This document shows positions 24,841 through 37,037 of a stretch of 64,000 nt of DNA, piece by piece. The first letter of the stretch is position 1. Each line of letters begins with the position of its first letter. The notes under the pieces were generated by a model. The model was not told the origin of the DNA. It worked only from the letters and a program-made list of their open reading frames with translations, and searched no databases. The stretch is from Sipunculus nudus (Eukaryota; Annelida; Sipuncula; Golfingiida; Sipunculidae), in contig CM049306.1 of the NCBI GenBank assembly GCA_026874595.1, positions 87,249,142 to 87,313,141 of the forward strand, read 5' to 3'. A program made the position numbers and the translations under genes.

Positions 24841-27800
24841 AAAGATCATCCCAAAAGGAGGGCGCTGCAGTTCACATGTGACCAACGTGCAGTGGTTACG
24901 GAGGAGTTTCGGCTGAAAACATAGTATCAAAATCTGTTTTGGCCGATACATTTAGGGGTGATTTAAACGAGGCGAGGCATGAACCACGTTTACGCTCTAT
25001 TGCGGTAAAGAATGTATCGTAACTCTGGATTATGCATGGCAAAAAATTCTGAGGATTTATGTAAATGAAGTGTTGCATGAACTCAGAAATGTATTTGTTT
25101 AATTTTCACTTTAAAGCTATTATGGTGCATTCAAGTAGCTGCGTAAAGGGCTTTTGACCAGTAAGCTTGATAGGGATCATGTGATTACTTTGCGCAACTG
25201 AATTTCATGGAGTAAAGTGTTTCATAAAAGATAAAAGAGTTGCATCCGAATGCTGACCAAAGAACAAACTGTTCCACGGGCTGCTAATGCTTCACCTTAA
25301 ACCGACCGGTCGAATAGTACCAAACCATATATCGATCGGTCCCAAATGGGTTCCCTACGGTCCATGGGCTCGGACAGCACAGGAATCTTTAATACAAAAG
25401 TTGAACATATTTTAATACATTGTATTTTCATTATTAAAATGGTTTTACTTGAAAAGAATACGAATTGTGATCCCATGAGAAAACACAGGAACATTTGATT
25501 CATTAATACATACATAAAAAGGACATAATCTCCCGTATATGTTATATATGGCAAACTTATTCGAATTTGTAGAAAATATACTTAACCACCACTAAAGAAA
25601 GCTTGTTTCGATGTTCATATGATAATTACATTTTTTTTTATAAATTTATAATTAATTTTGATAAGCCGGATTTAAATATTTCATTCTTCTGTGAGAGAGA
25701 AGGCTGACTATCACAAGGCAGAGCTCTTTTATATCAAACCTTTTAACAAAAACACCATTCAGTATAAGCGAACATAAAATACTGAATGTTTTACTGACCA
25801 ATGCGTTCATATTAAATGGACTGATGGCGCAATCCTTCTGACCCACTCATGGCCACCATAGCTGTAAGCCCATCGGAACAACGGGTCAGTTCGCCAATGA
25901 CTCGTTGCGGTTACCAAATGGATACGTAAACACCTTTGCTTAAACATCAATATTTTCCAGATAAGGAATGTGTACTTGACCGATGCTGTTTATGTCTCTG
26001 TGTGGCACTTTTTTAACGCAAACTGTTATGATCGTCCTTGTAAGATATAATCTTACACAATCTATATAATTATATAAATATAATAAAATATGGACACTGC
26101 CGTTTCTCTAGACAGTCGTACATGCATACTACTGTCCTTTGTCTGAAAAAGAAACACCTGTTGTGGAAAAAAATAAACCAGACTATTTCTTCAGACAGCA
26201 ATTGCTTTCATCAATAAAAACAGCTTAAGAGGAACCATGGGAACAAATTTGTTGTGTTTGTAGTTCTCTCTATGATCAAATAGATTCAGGGGAAATTATT
26301 AGTTTTGATAATCCGAGTACACTGCGATAAAAGCAGGCTAAAAGGAAAAGACGTGTTGTTATGAGTGTGCGATAAGCGATTGAAATATAAACGATACCAG
26401 GTATATTATCTCCGTGGAGGGAGGGCACGTAATCACCAAAGTCTGTGCATCTCTTTGTCAGCCTCTTTTTCCTCTTCAGCTGACATCTGAAAAATGTATT
26501 TAGACCTATGAATAATTCCTTATTTAATTTTAAATCACCAAATCTCCGGTGTTACCGGAAGTATGCGCTATCTGCCTGTATAGGTTGTAAACCTACATTG
26601 CTTGTAGTGTGCAAGGGGCAGAATGCGGGTTTTCAAATATTCCTATTATTGCCCTCTAGACAAAACACACGGATTAAAATACGAAAGTTGACGCGTGTTG
26701 TAAGGAACACCAATTTCATAATCAGGCGGAGTGTCACGAGAGCCGTAAATGCTCAAACGTGAATAATTACAGCTTTTCTCAATGCTGGTTTACATATTCT
26801 GCAGGGTTGCTCGTGCAAGTACGGCATGTGTCAATCATGGCATTCGCTGGACTTCGCCTCGCGATTGCAATGCATGACACACGCCTCGTAAAACCTTACA
26901 TGATGCACAACCTTTCACTGGGCTATAACTAATTTGTCCCACATGCCCCTCCACAGGTTCGAGGGTCTAAAAATATATTGATATCGATGGATAACGAGGC
27001 AAAGAATAACTCTAAACTTGCATTGCTTGCCGAGAAAAAAAGTCTTATAAAATCAAATATGGTGTTTCTGAGAAGTAAACATATACAATTCCGGCCTCAA
27101 TCAGGAATATATTCGAATGCCTTTAGTTACATATGGTGTTTATACAGAACTCACTAATAATACTTTGCAACCGGTATGCTTGAAACTTCTCCTGACCAGA
27201 AACAATAATAATTTGCGTGGCCATTTCCCAGAGAGACGGACTGATGGCAGGTGTTACATTGTTACAAGTATATCGTAGTGGTTGCTGGCTCGAATTGACT
27301 TGAGGTGAACACGAGGCAGATACGTTTTGCAGCTTATCACCACTGATCAGTGCTTATCAAACGACATATTAAGTGAAATACACTGCCGAGGTTGAATGTG
27401 ACATCTTTAGCTGAGGTATCACAACGTTATCAGCATTCAAATTTAGAAAATGTCTAGTTTTCTAAAAGGATCTACTACGGCTCCTGCACAGCCCGTGATT
27501 TCCCCGTAAGCTTTGACCAGTCGTGTGGAGTAAATATTCTATTCAGATCAATCAAAGTGCGCGTGTCCGTTATTATAAAAGTCGCATGCGACCTGACTTG
27601 CATGACACTTCGGGGTGCTGCAAGTAAATTTGAACGTACAGTTAAAACAAAGGAAAACATGTGGGACAAAGAAAGAAAAGAAAAAATAACGCCCAAGGCC
27701 CTTTAGGTGTAGGAAATAAACTATTGGACTTTTACCAATGAAAAACCAATGAGGAAACAAACATGGAGGTAGCTTATCCGAGGGTAGGTTCGCATTTATT

Positions 27801-28287
27801 GTTCATGGCATGTACACTACCAAGGACGATGTAATAAAAATCAATGTAGCGTTCATCTCTTTCTGTATCGTACTGCCATCAAGTCCCTACAACCGTGGGG
27901 TTTACTTTAAGATTATGGTAGATCATCTTCTCTTGTATTGGGTTTTATAACAGAATGGTTGCCTGCTTTTATCAAACACTTGAGTGCACGGATTAGGACA
28001 TGTCCTTGCATGAGCTACCATATCACATGGCAAAAGGTTTACTTTATCTAAGTTATCGATATGATGTCGTTTATATCAGTTAAAAGAAATAAGAACAGAA
28101 TGTATTAAATAAATGTACGATTTATACTTCTTTTGTTAACGAATGGCCTAGAAGGTTAATTTTCAAGGTTTATGGTTCATGCAATAACATGTCGCAGGAA
28201 ATGCCTGTGTGAAAATACCATCATATCTAATTATTTCTCTTTTCTGTCACCTTATGTACATGCATACTACACCATAATTTAAATAAA
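24841..28287. other. Unannotated AT-rich DNA
   Basis: Several open frames of 60-85 codons on both strands, none with recognisable domain structure. Confidence 0.5.
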
Positions 28288-28612
28288 AACTCTTGGTGGA
28301 GGTAACCGCCTCAATTTTTTTAATGATTACTTTTGAATTAACTAAGTACTGTGTACATCCTTTTCGGACTACCTGACCGGGGGCAACATGCGTTTATCCC
28401 GATGTCAACCAGGCTTGGTGTACCGTTCATGCGGGTCATTGGTGTCTGTCATCCCCATCGCGGGGAATACCCGAAAGGCTCACTTTTTTGTGGGTGTCAT
28501 TCGACTGGAACAGGAACAGTCTCAATATTACACCGACAGCGCTCACCTTGTGTGGGTGACCACCCTGAAAAATCTCAATCTCACGACCTCTAATCCTCTA
28601 AGCCGGAAGCAA
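28288..28612 (-). mobile_element. Dispersed SINE-like repeat, copy 1
   Basis: It shares ordered blocks with 38400-38730: GGAGGTAACCGCCTC, a T run, TGTACATC, GTCAACCAG followed by GGTTTACC or GGTGTACC, CCGAAAGGC, GCGCTCA and AGCCGGAA. Read on the minus strand, the far end has a degenerate tRNA-like look (GGCTTAGAGG, then GAGGTCGTGAGATTGAGA). The open frames across it are incidental. Confidence 0.55.
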
Positions 28613-31600
28613 TAACTAATACAGTTTTCAATACCAAAAAAGTAGACAAAATCTTGACATAAAGCAAAAAAAAATCTCTGATGGTTTCGCAAAGTCGCTT
28701 CCCCAAAATTTTTTGAGAAAAAATATAATAACAAAATAATAAAAGGCAAACTGACGTCACACACTTTTAACAGTTCTTAGATGATTGGAGAAAGGCACTT
28801 ATGACATTGATAGATTCAGAAGTATTAATACAACCCTTTTTATAAATATTTATAATATACCTCTGTTGAAACTATTGTTTAGTGACATGACCTTGGGCGA
28901 TTGTGACTGGCAGGAATTCTAGTTTGAACCAGTGTTGAAACTGGAAGCTCGCCGCTTAATAAGTCTAATAAAATTAGTCAGATACCATCTGTTTCTTCTT
29001 CGTAGGATTTTAACAGTTTCTGGCAATATAAATATTTGCAGAACACTACCCAGAGGTATAACATCTTATTCCAGGAGAAGGGGTCTGGATGTTCGCCTAC
29101 CAGCAGTAACTGCCGACAGAAAACATCTCTCTCAGGGCCCGTCTGTTTGTTCTCAATCCCCAATTACATTTGTCATGTCAGAAAGAATTAACGCTAGACC
29201 ATACGGAACAAGAGCCATTTCACGCTCCTGTCCCTCCAATGGACTCCCTGTCCGTCGCAATTCTGTTAACTGCCATGATTTAAACGGGTTTTTGTTCGCC
29301 TGATCCACCATTTTATTTAATTAAACGGTTTTTTCGCCTGATCCACCATATTAGATAATCAAGTACATATGGTATAAACACTTTTATTACATACAGAACT
29401 AGTTGATTAAATACAAATTTTATCAGTTACAGCATTTCACATTTATATTTCCTGACAATTTATTTTTCGACAAAATAGTTCTGAATGCAGAAGATATAAT
29501 TCTTACGGTCCTTTTCCGAAATGAGTGCATTTAGAAGTTTTAAGACGTTGGCACGTTATTCACGCTAAAATGTGTTGTCACATATTTACAATACTGTATG
29601 CATTAAGTCATAGTTAAAGCATCTCTTTATTACGATAAACCTTTACTTTTGAACTAAAATAAAGTATAATCAGACAAATGATAACACTTCCTGTCGTCTT
29701 TAGACCTTGTTTTTTTTTTTAATCCGGCCAATAATTACCTGAGAATATGAGTGTTATGTTTTCCTGGGTTTGTTTCACTGTTGACAGGGCTCTTTTGACA
29801 ACATACTGTGTGATGACAGTTGTCGTTGGTGATATCTCAACCCTATTTAGTCTCGCTGCACAATCAACTTTAATAAACCCAAGCGATTCTTTGTTCATCT
29901 GATTGGTCCAGTGGATATAATGTGATTTCGGAACGTGACAGACCTGGCTTCAAATCAGTAGGTGGCTACTCGTAGATCTTTTTACAAGAACCAGATCATT
30001 GTGTCCTAATTATTGTCGAGTAAGTATTGTTTCTACCGAACACTACATAAGATTTTACCATTCTGTTTAAGCGAAAGTAGTTCCGGTTAATATACATGAC
30101 TGAAATTAACAGATTGCAAAGGGCACTCCGTAGTCATTATTTCGTGACCCGAACAGTTTTCCAAGACACTAAATGACAAGGTGTGAATATTGCTATGAAC
30201 ACGAGTCTGATCTTACGTAATTAATCATATATTTCACCGCTAGATATTTTGAGCGTAAAATGTATGTTTAGTGTAACATCTCGCGCATAAGGCATGAGCA
30301 AGTGTTTTAACAAGCCCACACTCAAGGTGAAAATGTTCACCGGGGGCGCTCACATTGTGACATAAAGACCCAAAACCATGTTGGTGATCTGTTTCCACAA
30401 TGTTTATAATTGAATAAGCAGATATATAAAGTGAGACTAAACAGAATATTTTGTCGATAGAGTGTCATTTCCAGGACGTGGGATCTCAAAGAGTGTCCTT
30501 GAAAGCCTCGAACATGGTTCCAATGTTTTTTATCAATTTATCATGCCCACAGGATTTCAAAGACGTAGCTATAAAGACTATGACATTAACGTTGTTTTGA
30601 AATTAGACCTTCTCACCATTAAAACCGGTCCACACTTTTAAAATTTCAAAGGGGTTTACTTTGTAACCCTTAATTAAAAAAATTTTCTTGCTGTTACGTC
30701 GGAGCTCGGAAAGAGCTTGCTTCATATTTGTCCTACCGTTCTTTGGCTTCTGATTTCCAGAATCTCTATTCCGGAAAGCATATTACTTAGTGTCGTGTAT
30801 CTCCGGGCCATAATTTTGCAGCAACTGCTCTGAAACTTCCCCGTCAAACAAGAATATGCAAGAATATTCAAGCAAAAATTTTGCAACATGCATTTTGAAA
30901 CTAATACCATATTATGCACCACTGTGATATCTCCAGACTTTTTATTTTCCGTTGGGATTGACCATTAGGGGCCGTTGCATCTCAAAACCTATCAAATACA
31001 ATTTTTGAAGGCAGCAACTAGAATAAGGATTCATTTGCTTAATCATTGGCACAAGTTGCTTCACTTACCGTTAATATTTGAGGATTTAATTTAAGAAATT
31101 TGAAGATGTCGAAAGTTAGGTTGCATATGATATCATTTTCAGGAACACAAATAAAATACCTATATCTTGTCCACGTATTTTGCTTGAGAGGTCTAGATTT
31201 CAATATTGGTTTCATTTGACATTCCCTTCAGTGAAACAAGTACAAGCTCTGTTACCTGTCTTTCGAGATTATGTGGGATTTCTGAGGGAATATTATACGT
31301 CCAAGGTTATGCTAGAGTTTTATACTGTATACCTAATTGTATTTGTCTAGAGAACTTCTGTGACTTAAATATCGGAAATGGCCTTTAACTTGGTAATTCT
31401 GTGTCTCTGTCAATTTGCCTACCACATTACATTGTTGAACAAAATTTCTTAAAAATTGATGGTAGATCATTCATACTCAGGCGGGTGTTTAAAATACTAG
31501 CTTTGTCTTTCTGTCTATCTGTCTGTCATATACTTTTTCGGTAAGCGCTCGACCTCTGATCTTGTAATCTGTTTATCGTTATGTTTCTTGTGTGCAATAT

Positions 31601-31746
31601 ATCTGAAAGACGGGGGCGAGTCTAGAGAATGAGGAAGTAATCAGATTGTTACAATATATGTTCAATCTTAATTACAGATTATATGCTGTCATATCGGGAA
31701 AGGTGCCATTTATCAAACTAAGGAGGTGATAACGATCCATTGACGC
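28613..31746. other. Unannotated DNA
   Basis: The longest frame, 123 codons at 28932-29303 on the plus strand, is Arg/Ser-rich without any motif I recognise and is overlapped antisense by another frame. Not called. Confidence 0.45.
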
Positions 31747-33090
31747 ATATCCCGGTCCAGACATAGACGATTATCCGATCCAGATGTAGAAAATGACTCC
31801 ATCCAGATGAAGACGATTATCTGATCCAGAAGTAGAAAATGACTCCAACCAGATGTAGACGATTATCCGATCCAGATGTACAAAATGACTCCATCCAGAT
31901 GAAGACGATGATCCGATCCAGAAGTAGAAAATGACTCCAACCAGATGTAGACGATGATCCGATCCAGATGTAGAAAATGACTCCATCCAGATATAGCCGA
32001 TTATCCGATCCAGATGTAGAAAATGACTCCATCCAGATGTAGACGATGATCCGATCCAGATGTAGAAAATAACTCCATCCAGATCTAGACGATGATCCGA
32101 CCCAGATGTAGAAAATAACTCCATTCAGATGTAGACGATTATCCGATCCAGATGTAGAAAATTACTCCATCCAGATATAGACGATTATCCGATCCAGAAG
32201 TAGAAAATGACTTCATCCAGATGTAGACGATGATCCGACCCAGATGTAGAAAATGACTCCATTCAGATGTAGACGATTATCCGATCCAGATGTACAAAAT
32301 GACTCCATCCAGATGAAGACGATGATCCGATCCAGAAGTAGAAAATGACTCCAACCAGATGTAGACGATGATCCGATCCAGGTGTAGAAAATGACTCCAT
32401 CCAGATATAGACGATTATCCGATCCAGATGTAGAAAATGACTTCATCCAGATGTAGACGATGATCCGATCCAGATGTAGAAAATAACTCCATCCAGATCT
32501 AGACGATGATCCGACCCAGATGTAGAAAATAACTCCATTCAGATGTAGACGATTATCCGATCCAGATGTAGAAAATTACTCCATCCAGATATAGACGATT
32601 ATCCGATCCAGAAGTAGAAATTGACTTCATCCAGATGTAGACGAAGATCCGACCCAGATGTAGAAAATGACTCCAACCAGATGTAGACGATGATCCGATC
32701 CAGGTGTAGAAAATGACTCCATCCAGATAAAGACGATTATCCGATCCAGAAGTAGAAAATGACTTCATCCAGATGTAGACGATGATCTGATCCAGATGTA
32801 GAAAATAACTCCATCCAGATGTAGACGATGATCCGACCCAGATGTAGAAAATGACTCTATTCAGATGTAGACGATTATCCGATCCAGATGTAGAAAATGA
32901 CTCCATCCAGATGTAGACGATGATCCGATCCAGATGTAGAAAATGACTCCATCCAGATGTAGACGATGATCCTATCCAGATGTAGAAAATGACTCCATCC
33001 AGATGTAGACGGTTATCCGATATAGATGTAGAAAATGACTCCAGCCAGATGTAGACGATGGTCCGATCCACATGTTAACAATAACCCGAA
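31747..33090 (+). repeat. Minisatellite: 23-bp units in 46-bp dimers with 414-bp higher-order repeat
   Basis: Two related 23-mers alternate, GATGTAGAAAATGACTCC plus ATCCA and GATGTAGACGATGATCCG plus ATCCA, giving a 46-bp dimer repeated about 29 times. Variant-carrying blocks recur 414 bp apart (nine dimers): GTACAAAATG at 31878 and 32292, AGATCTAGAC at 32081 and 32495, ATTACTCC at 32161 and 32575. A third, shorter copy is displaced by 322 bp (seven dimers). Because 46 is not a multiple of 3, all three frames cycle and stay open; the frames of 117, 77 and 172 codons here are artefacts with a 46-residue period. The array decays from about 33060. Confidence 0.95.
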
Positions 33091-33190
33091 ATGGATATAG
33101 ACGACGATCCGATCTAAATTGCGAAGAGGATGATCCCATCCAGATATGGATGAATGGTCGGTTCAGACGGGCAGAAATGATTCGATCATG
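33091..33190 (+). repeat. Decayed edge of the minisatellite
   Basis: Recognisable but diverged units (GGATATAGACGACGATCCG, GATGATCCCATCCAGATATG) show where the array has stopped being homogenised. Confidence 0.6.
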
Positions 33191-33258
33191 CATATGTTAA
33201 TAAATGATCATCTATTCAGATCTTCATATTATATCTGTATATCAGATGCGATAGGGAG

Positions 33259-33303
33259 TGCAAGTTCAAATGTATTTGCAGATACATTTGCATTTGAACT
33301 TGC
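33259..33303. repeat. Perfect 13-bp inverted repeat (hairpin)
   Basis: GCAAGTTCAAATG and its exact reverse complement CATTTGAACTTGC flank a spacer of 19 bp. It lies about 170 bp past the minisatellite in a stretch rich in CATTTGCATTTG motifs. Confidence 0.6.
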
Positions 33304-33579
33304 TTTTGATGATTATTGTCTTTGCATTTGCAAATGACACTATTTAATCGCATTTACATTTAAATACCCTGAGTAACATTTCAGCCAAACTTTGGTGCGT
33401 GTATCATTTACGGGCATTACCTTCCAGTTTTGGAAAATAACATATCTTTGGCCCGACAGTATTAATTATATATTTTGCAATACAAAGTACCTCTGATCAG
33501 CGTAACTTATAACACTCACTGTTTAGATACAAGAGCAGTTGTTAAGAACTCTAGTAATAACATGCTTCACCCCAACGGT

Positions 33580-33830
33580 GGCGTCTTTCATCCTTTGATC
33601 AATCCCTGCCCGTCCACAATTTGCCAGCAGCCTGGGTATATCGAATTTTTCATCTGGAGCACAGATGCCTCTCCTGGACAAGAGGGGCGGTTCTTGAACC
33701 CTGGATGTACAAGGACGGCAGTCATCCGTTCAACTCCTGACAATGGACAAGACCATCCATCTTGCCCCGCCACAGGCCGGCCCCCGGTCAGACAAGTGTG
33801 GCTTCCCGGTTAGCTCACAGGCGTGTTCTC
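33580..33830. repeat. Possible SINE-like GC-richer block
   Basis: GC-rich relative to neighbours, with B-box-like CGTTCAACTCC and GGTTCTTGAACC. A 112-codon frame spans it but begins at a non-ATG codon and shows no domain. No second copy was found in the window, so the call is tentative. Confidence 0.25.
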
Positions 33831-34333
33831 TTTAGGTTAAGACATCGGTTGTTGTTGGAAAAAAGTGGGAATGAAATTTGTTAGGGTTCTTTTCGAATAT
33901 CGCGCATACATAGATATTATATAAAAATTTAAATAACACAAACCGCTGGAACATCGGACTTTGAATAGAGAATGAAATGCTTGTGATAATGAAAATTGAT
34001 CACCTGTACCTGTTTACCTATATTTGCTAAATTACACATGTAACTTAATGTATTTATGTGTTGCAGTAATCTCCTGATAATTCTACATTTGCACAAGAAT
34101 GATACCTGACATTGAATTAAACACAGGATATTATTCATATTCTTCTTAAGTTGTACTCATATTTGCATTCACGATACCTTATTAAGTTTATGTATTCTTA
34201 TTCGAATACATTACTATTTTTTAAGTATTTGTATTCGTATTCATGCAGTTCTCATATATACGTAACTGAATAAATTATCCTGCATTCTTCTGTATACCTT
34301 TACAAACCGTTGTTGTGTAAGTACGTTCTCCCT

Positions 34334-34708
34334 CAGTAGTCGTAGTCGTAGTGAAGTAGTCGTGTCAACACGATCCGAGTCCAGGTCGATTCCTATTCCA
34401 CCTTTTTTGAGTTCGAGCCATTTGAAACTCGAGTCCAAGTCCGAATCCATGTCCAAAACAAGTTTTCTTAAAACGAATTTTTAAAGCTACTTTACCCACG
34501 CTGTTACTTTTATATTTCATTACATAAAGCTCCTGGTCGAGAGTTAAAACTATTTATACAGCCTTATTTTGTGATATATGGGTATATAAAATGTGACAGA
34601 GCATTTTTCAATTGGACTTGGTCTGATTTCTCGAGCCCTTCCCGTCAAGTAGGAGTACAAGTCGAGTCAAGGACCCATGAGTCCAAGTCCTACAGCACTG
34701 CACCTCTG
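34334..34708. mobile_element. hAT-like MITE with GAGTCCAAGTCC ends
   Basis: The right end, read on the minus strand, starts CAGAGGTGCAGTGCTGTAGG and continues GACTTGGACTC. The left end starts CAGTAGTCGTAGTCG and leads to GATCCGAGTCC and CTCGAGTCCAAGTCC. CAGNGGTG ends followed by GAGTCC/AAGTCC runs are typical of a widespread animal hAT MITE type. Flanks ttctccct and tgcagcct do not match, so the boundaries are approximate or diverged. Confidence 0.5.
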
Positions 34709-35487
34709 TGCAGCCTTACATGGATGTGTGTAGATTATCATTTAATATCGGGAGAATGTTATTCTCAAATGCTTAAATATACAAGGTTATGAACATTATA
34801 GTTTTAATCAAGTTAAATGAGTCAGACATGAAAATGTAAAAAATGAAGTTATGCACTTGGATCAGTTCATATGACCACGTTGATCAGTAGCAGTAGTAAT
34901 AAGTTAAAATAAAGATCGGGTTATTAGCGTTTTTATCATATCCTTTATTGTGTCCAAATATCGTATATTTATACGATTTTATTTCTCTCAAATGCTGGTC
35001 TGTTGTTGTCGATTCAATAATGAGAGAGAAAAAAAACACCACAGGGTAAAAAAAAACGGGTAATTGATTAAATATATAATAGATAATCAGCCACAAGCTT
35101 GCTCCTTTAGCCAGTACAAATTAAATTTTCAGATTACTAGATTTTTATTAGCTTGAACAAAGAATAAATGGGTCTATTACAAAGGTCAACGTTTTTTCAC
35201 GAAAGCACTGAGTTCAAGGAAGTCCTTTTCCGTGATCACTACTAGCGATAAACCACTGGCCTCATCTCAAAGGAGCAGAAAGCTGATGCTTGAAATAACA
35301 ACACAAAAGCTTATTGTGTGTTTTCATGAATTTTAATGCTTTTTTTCAGTTGCGTTGTAAACCCTTAATTATTCTTTTATTTTTCATTTTGTTAGCTATT
35401 ATGCTTCTGTTGAACCCCTGAATAAGGTAGAATATAAGCATGTTTTAATAATAAATGAATAATTTGAGAAAAAGATTAAAAATCTCT
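34709..35487. other. Unannotated AT-rich DNA
   Basis: Nothing recognised. Confidence 0.6.
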
Positions 35488-35796
35488 ATTCTAAGGAATG
35501 CAAGCCTCCGCCGTGTGTGGGGCCACTTTTTTTTAATATCTCTAGACCGTGTTTACATTCATTTATTCGGCTCGTACTCCTAGGTTCATTCGTATTTAAG
35601 TGACTATAATGTGAATGTCTCTGGATGACGTTCATGAAGCCAAGTTATATGCCTGATCCACATCAAATCTAATCGATTCTTCATTGACCCTTTCCCGAAA
35701 TGCCCTGAGAATCTGTTCATGGTTGCATGAGATAAATTGTGTACACACACACACGCACGAACGGGAATGAACACATACCCTCCTGGCGAAGGTATT
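35488..35796 (+). mobile_element. Dispersed repeat ending CTCCTGGCGAAGGTATT, copy 2
   Basis: It starts near ATTCTAAGGAATGCAAGCCT, contains ATGACGTTCATG, CGATTCTTCATTGACCC and CCGAAATGCCCTGA, has a short (AC)n, and ends ACATACCCTCCTGGCG. GCCTCCGCC near the start is the complement of GGCGGAGGC at the end of sister copies, so the unit has short inverted termini. Confidence 0.55.
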
Positions 35797-36099
35797 AAGT
35801 AGTAGGGGTACTTTAACTGATTACACCTTAACCGTATAGCAACTTTAATTTCAGCAAAACAAAGGTGGATAGATGAAAATTTCTGATACTTCGACTTTCA
35901 TATGGTTAATACTGTGGATACATTGTGGATGGTTAAGTTTATAACGAGGAAGAAGGTAATTAGTGGTCAGAAATCACCGTGATTAAGATGTATTAAAAAG
36001 CTTGTTAAAAAAACAATGTGCATATACTGTTTTTAACGATTGTGGGCATGAAAACTGATGCCAGACAGGTCTGGATATATTGCTGAGGAACAAACTCGA

Positions 36100-36480
36100 G
36101 ACAAACTAACGACGAGATTACGTTACATAGACCAATAGAGCTATTGCATCATGGTCAGTGATATATTTCATTTTGTGACAAGGATTTTTCGCATTATCAA
36201 GCGGCGTCTATTGCACTACAGAAAATGTACAATCAGATAAACCTGATCCCTCCAGATTACATCGGGCCTGATGGAGACGAACGGCATTAGGGGCGATCAA
36301 TATGGCTAACCCTTCTGTCTAAAACATATCCCCGGCACCGGCATGAGCGAACGGCAGAGAATGGCTCCACACCCGCATTGACCTCAATAACGCCGGGCCT
36401 GTAATACATAACCCGGCCGGGTTAGATGAGCAAGACGCAGATCCCTATCGCTGATATATATCAGCGCTAAAAAGAATCTA
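36100..36480. other. GC-richer unique block with an 18-bp palindrome
   Basis: Locally higher GC than the flanks and free of the window's repeats. CGCTGATATATATCAGCG (36449-36466) is a perfect palindrome, and CCGGGCCTG and CCCGGCCGGG occur nearby. No open frame of 60 codons. It could be a conserved non-coding element or an old insertion; nothing here decides. Confidence 0.3.
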
Positions 36481-36949
36481 TGACATGCTAACCTATTGGA
36501 GCTCAATACAGGCTACATATCTCATGTCACTAAATTTTCTTTTCCCTAGCCCATTTTTGTCACTTTGAAAAACTTAAGTCATACCCACATCACCTTTGAC
36601 GTCTCGGCAATTGTTTAAATTGAAATATTTTACTCTGTTATTTTAAAGCTGGACCAAATATTAAAAACCCAACTTGTTCGTCGTTAAAAGTAGTGAACAA
36701 GCCCACTTGATTGTCTAGTTATCAATTGTAAAAACCTCAATACACAGTGACATATTCAATTACCAAGTGACATGTGCATTCACCGGAGCTTGTGAAGCAA
36801 GAAAATGGGAACGTAATAGGTAATCCTGGATTCCAAGTACTGGATAAAAAAAAAATCCAAGATACCCCATACTCCAAATGGTCAGATACAGTCAAAACGT
36901 GCCTGTCAGTTCTGAGGCCTTTTATTATATAGTTTTACGTTTAAAAAGA

Positions 36950-37037
36950 AAGGATGGGTCAGGATATAAAGAAGCAAGGGGACTGTGTGGAAAGGATGTG
37001 TCGGGATATAAAGAAGCAAGGGGACTGTGTGGAAAGA
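36950..37037 (+). repeat. Recent 42-bp tandem duplication
   Basis: Two near-identical 42-bp copies with GATATAAAGAAGCAAGGGG at 36963 and 37005. Only two positions differ between copies. Confidence 0.8.

Noticed and set aside
28932-29303. 123-codon plus-strand frame
   Set aside because: Arg/Ser-rich without motifs and overlapped by an antisense frame.
32553-33071. 172-codon minus-strand open frame (and frames of 117 and 77 codons nearby)
   Set aside because: They are translations of the 46-bp minisatellite with a 46-residue period. All frames remain open because the unit happens to lack stops.
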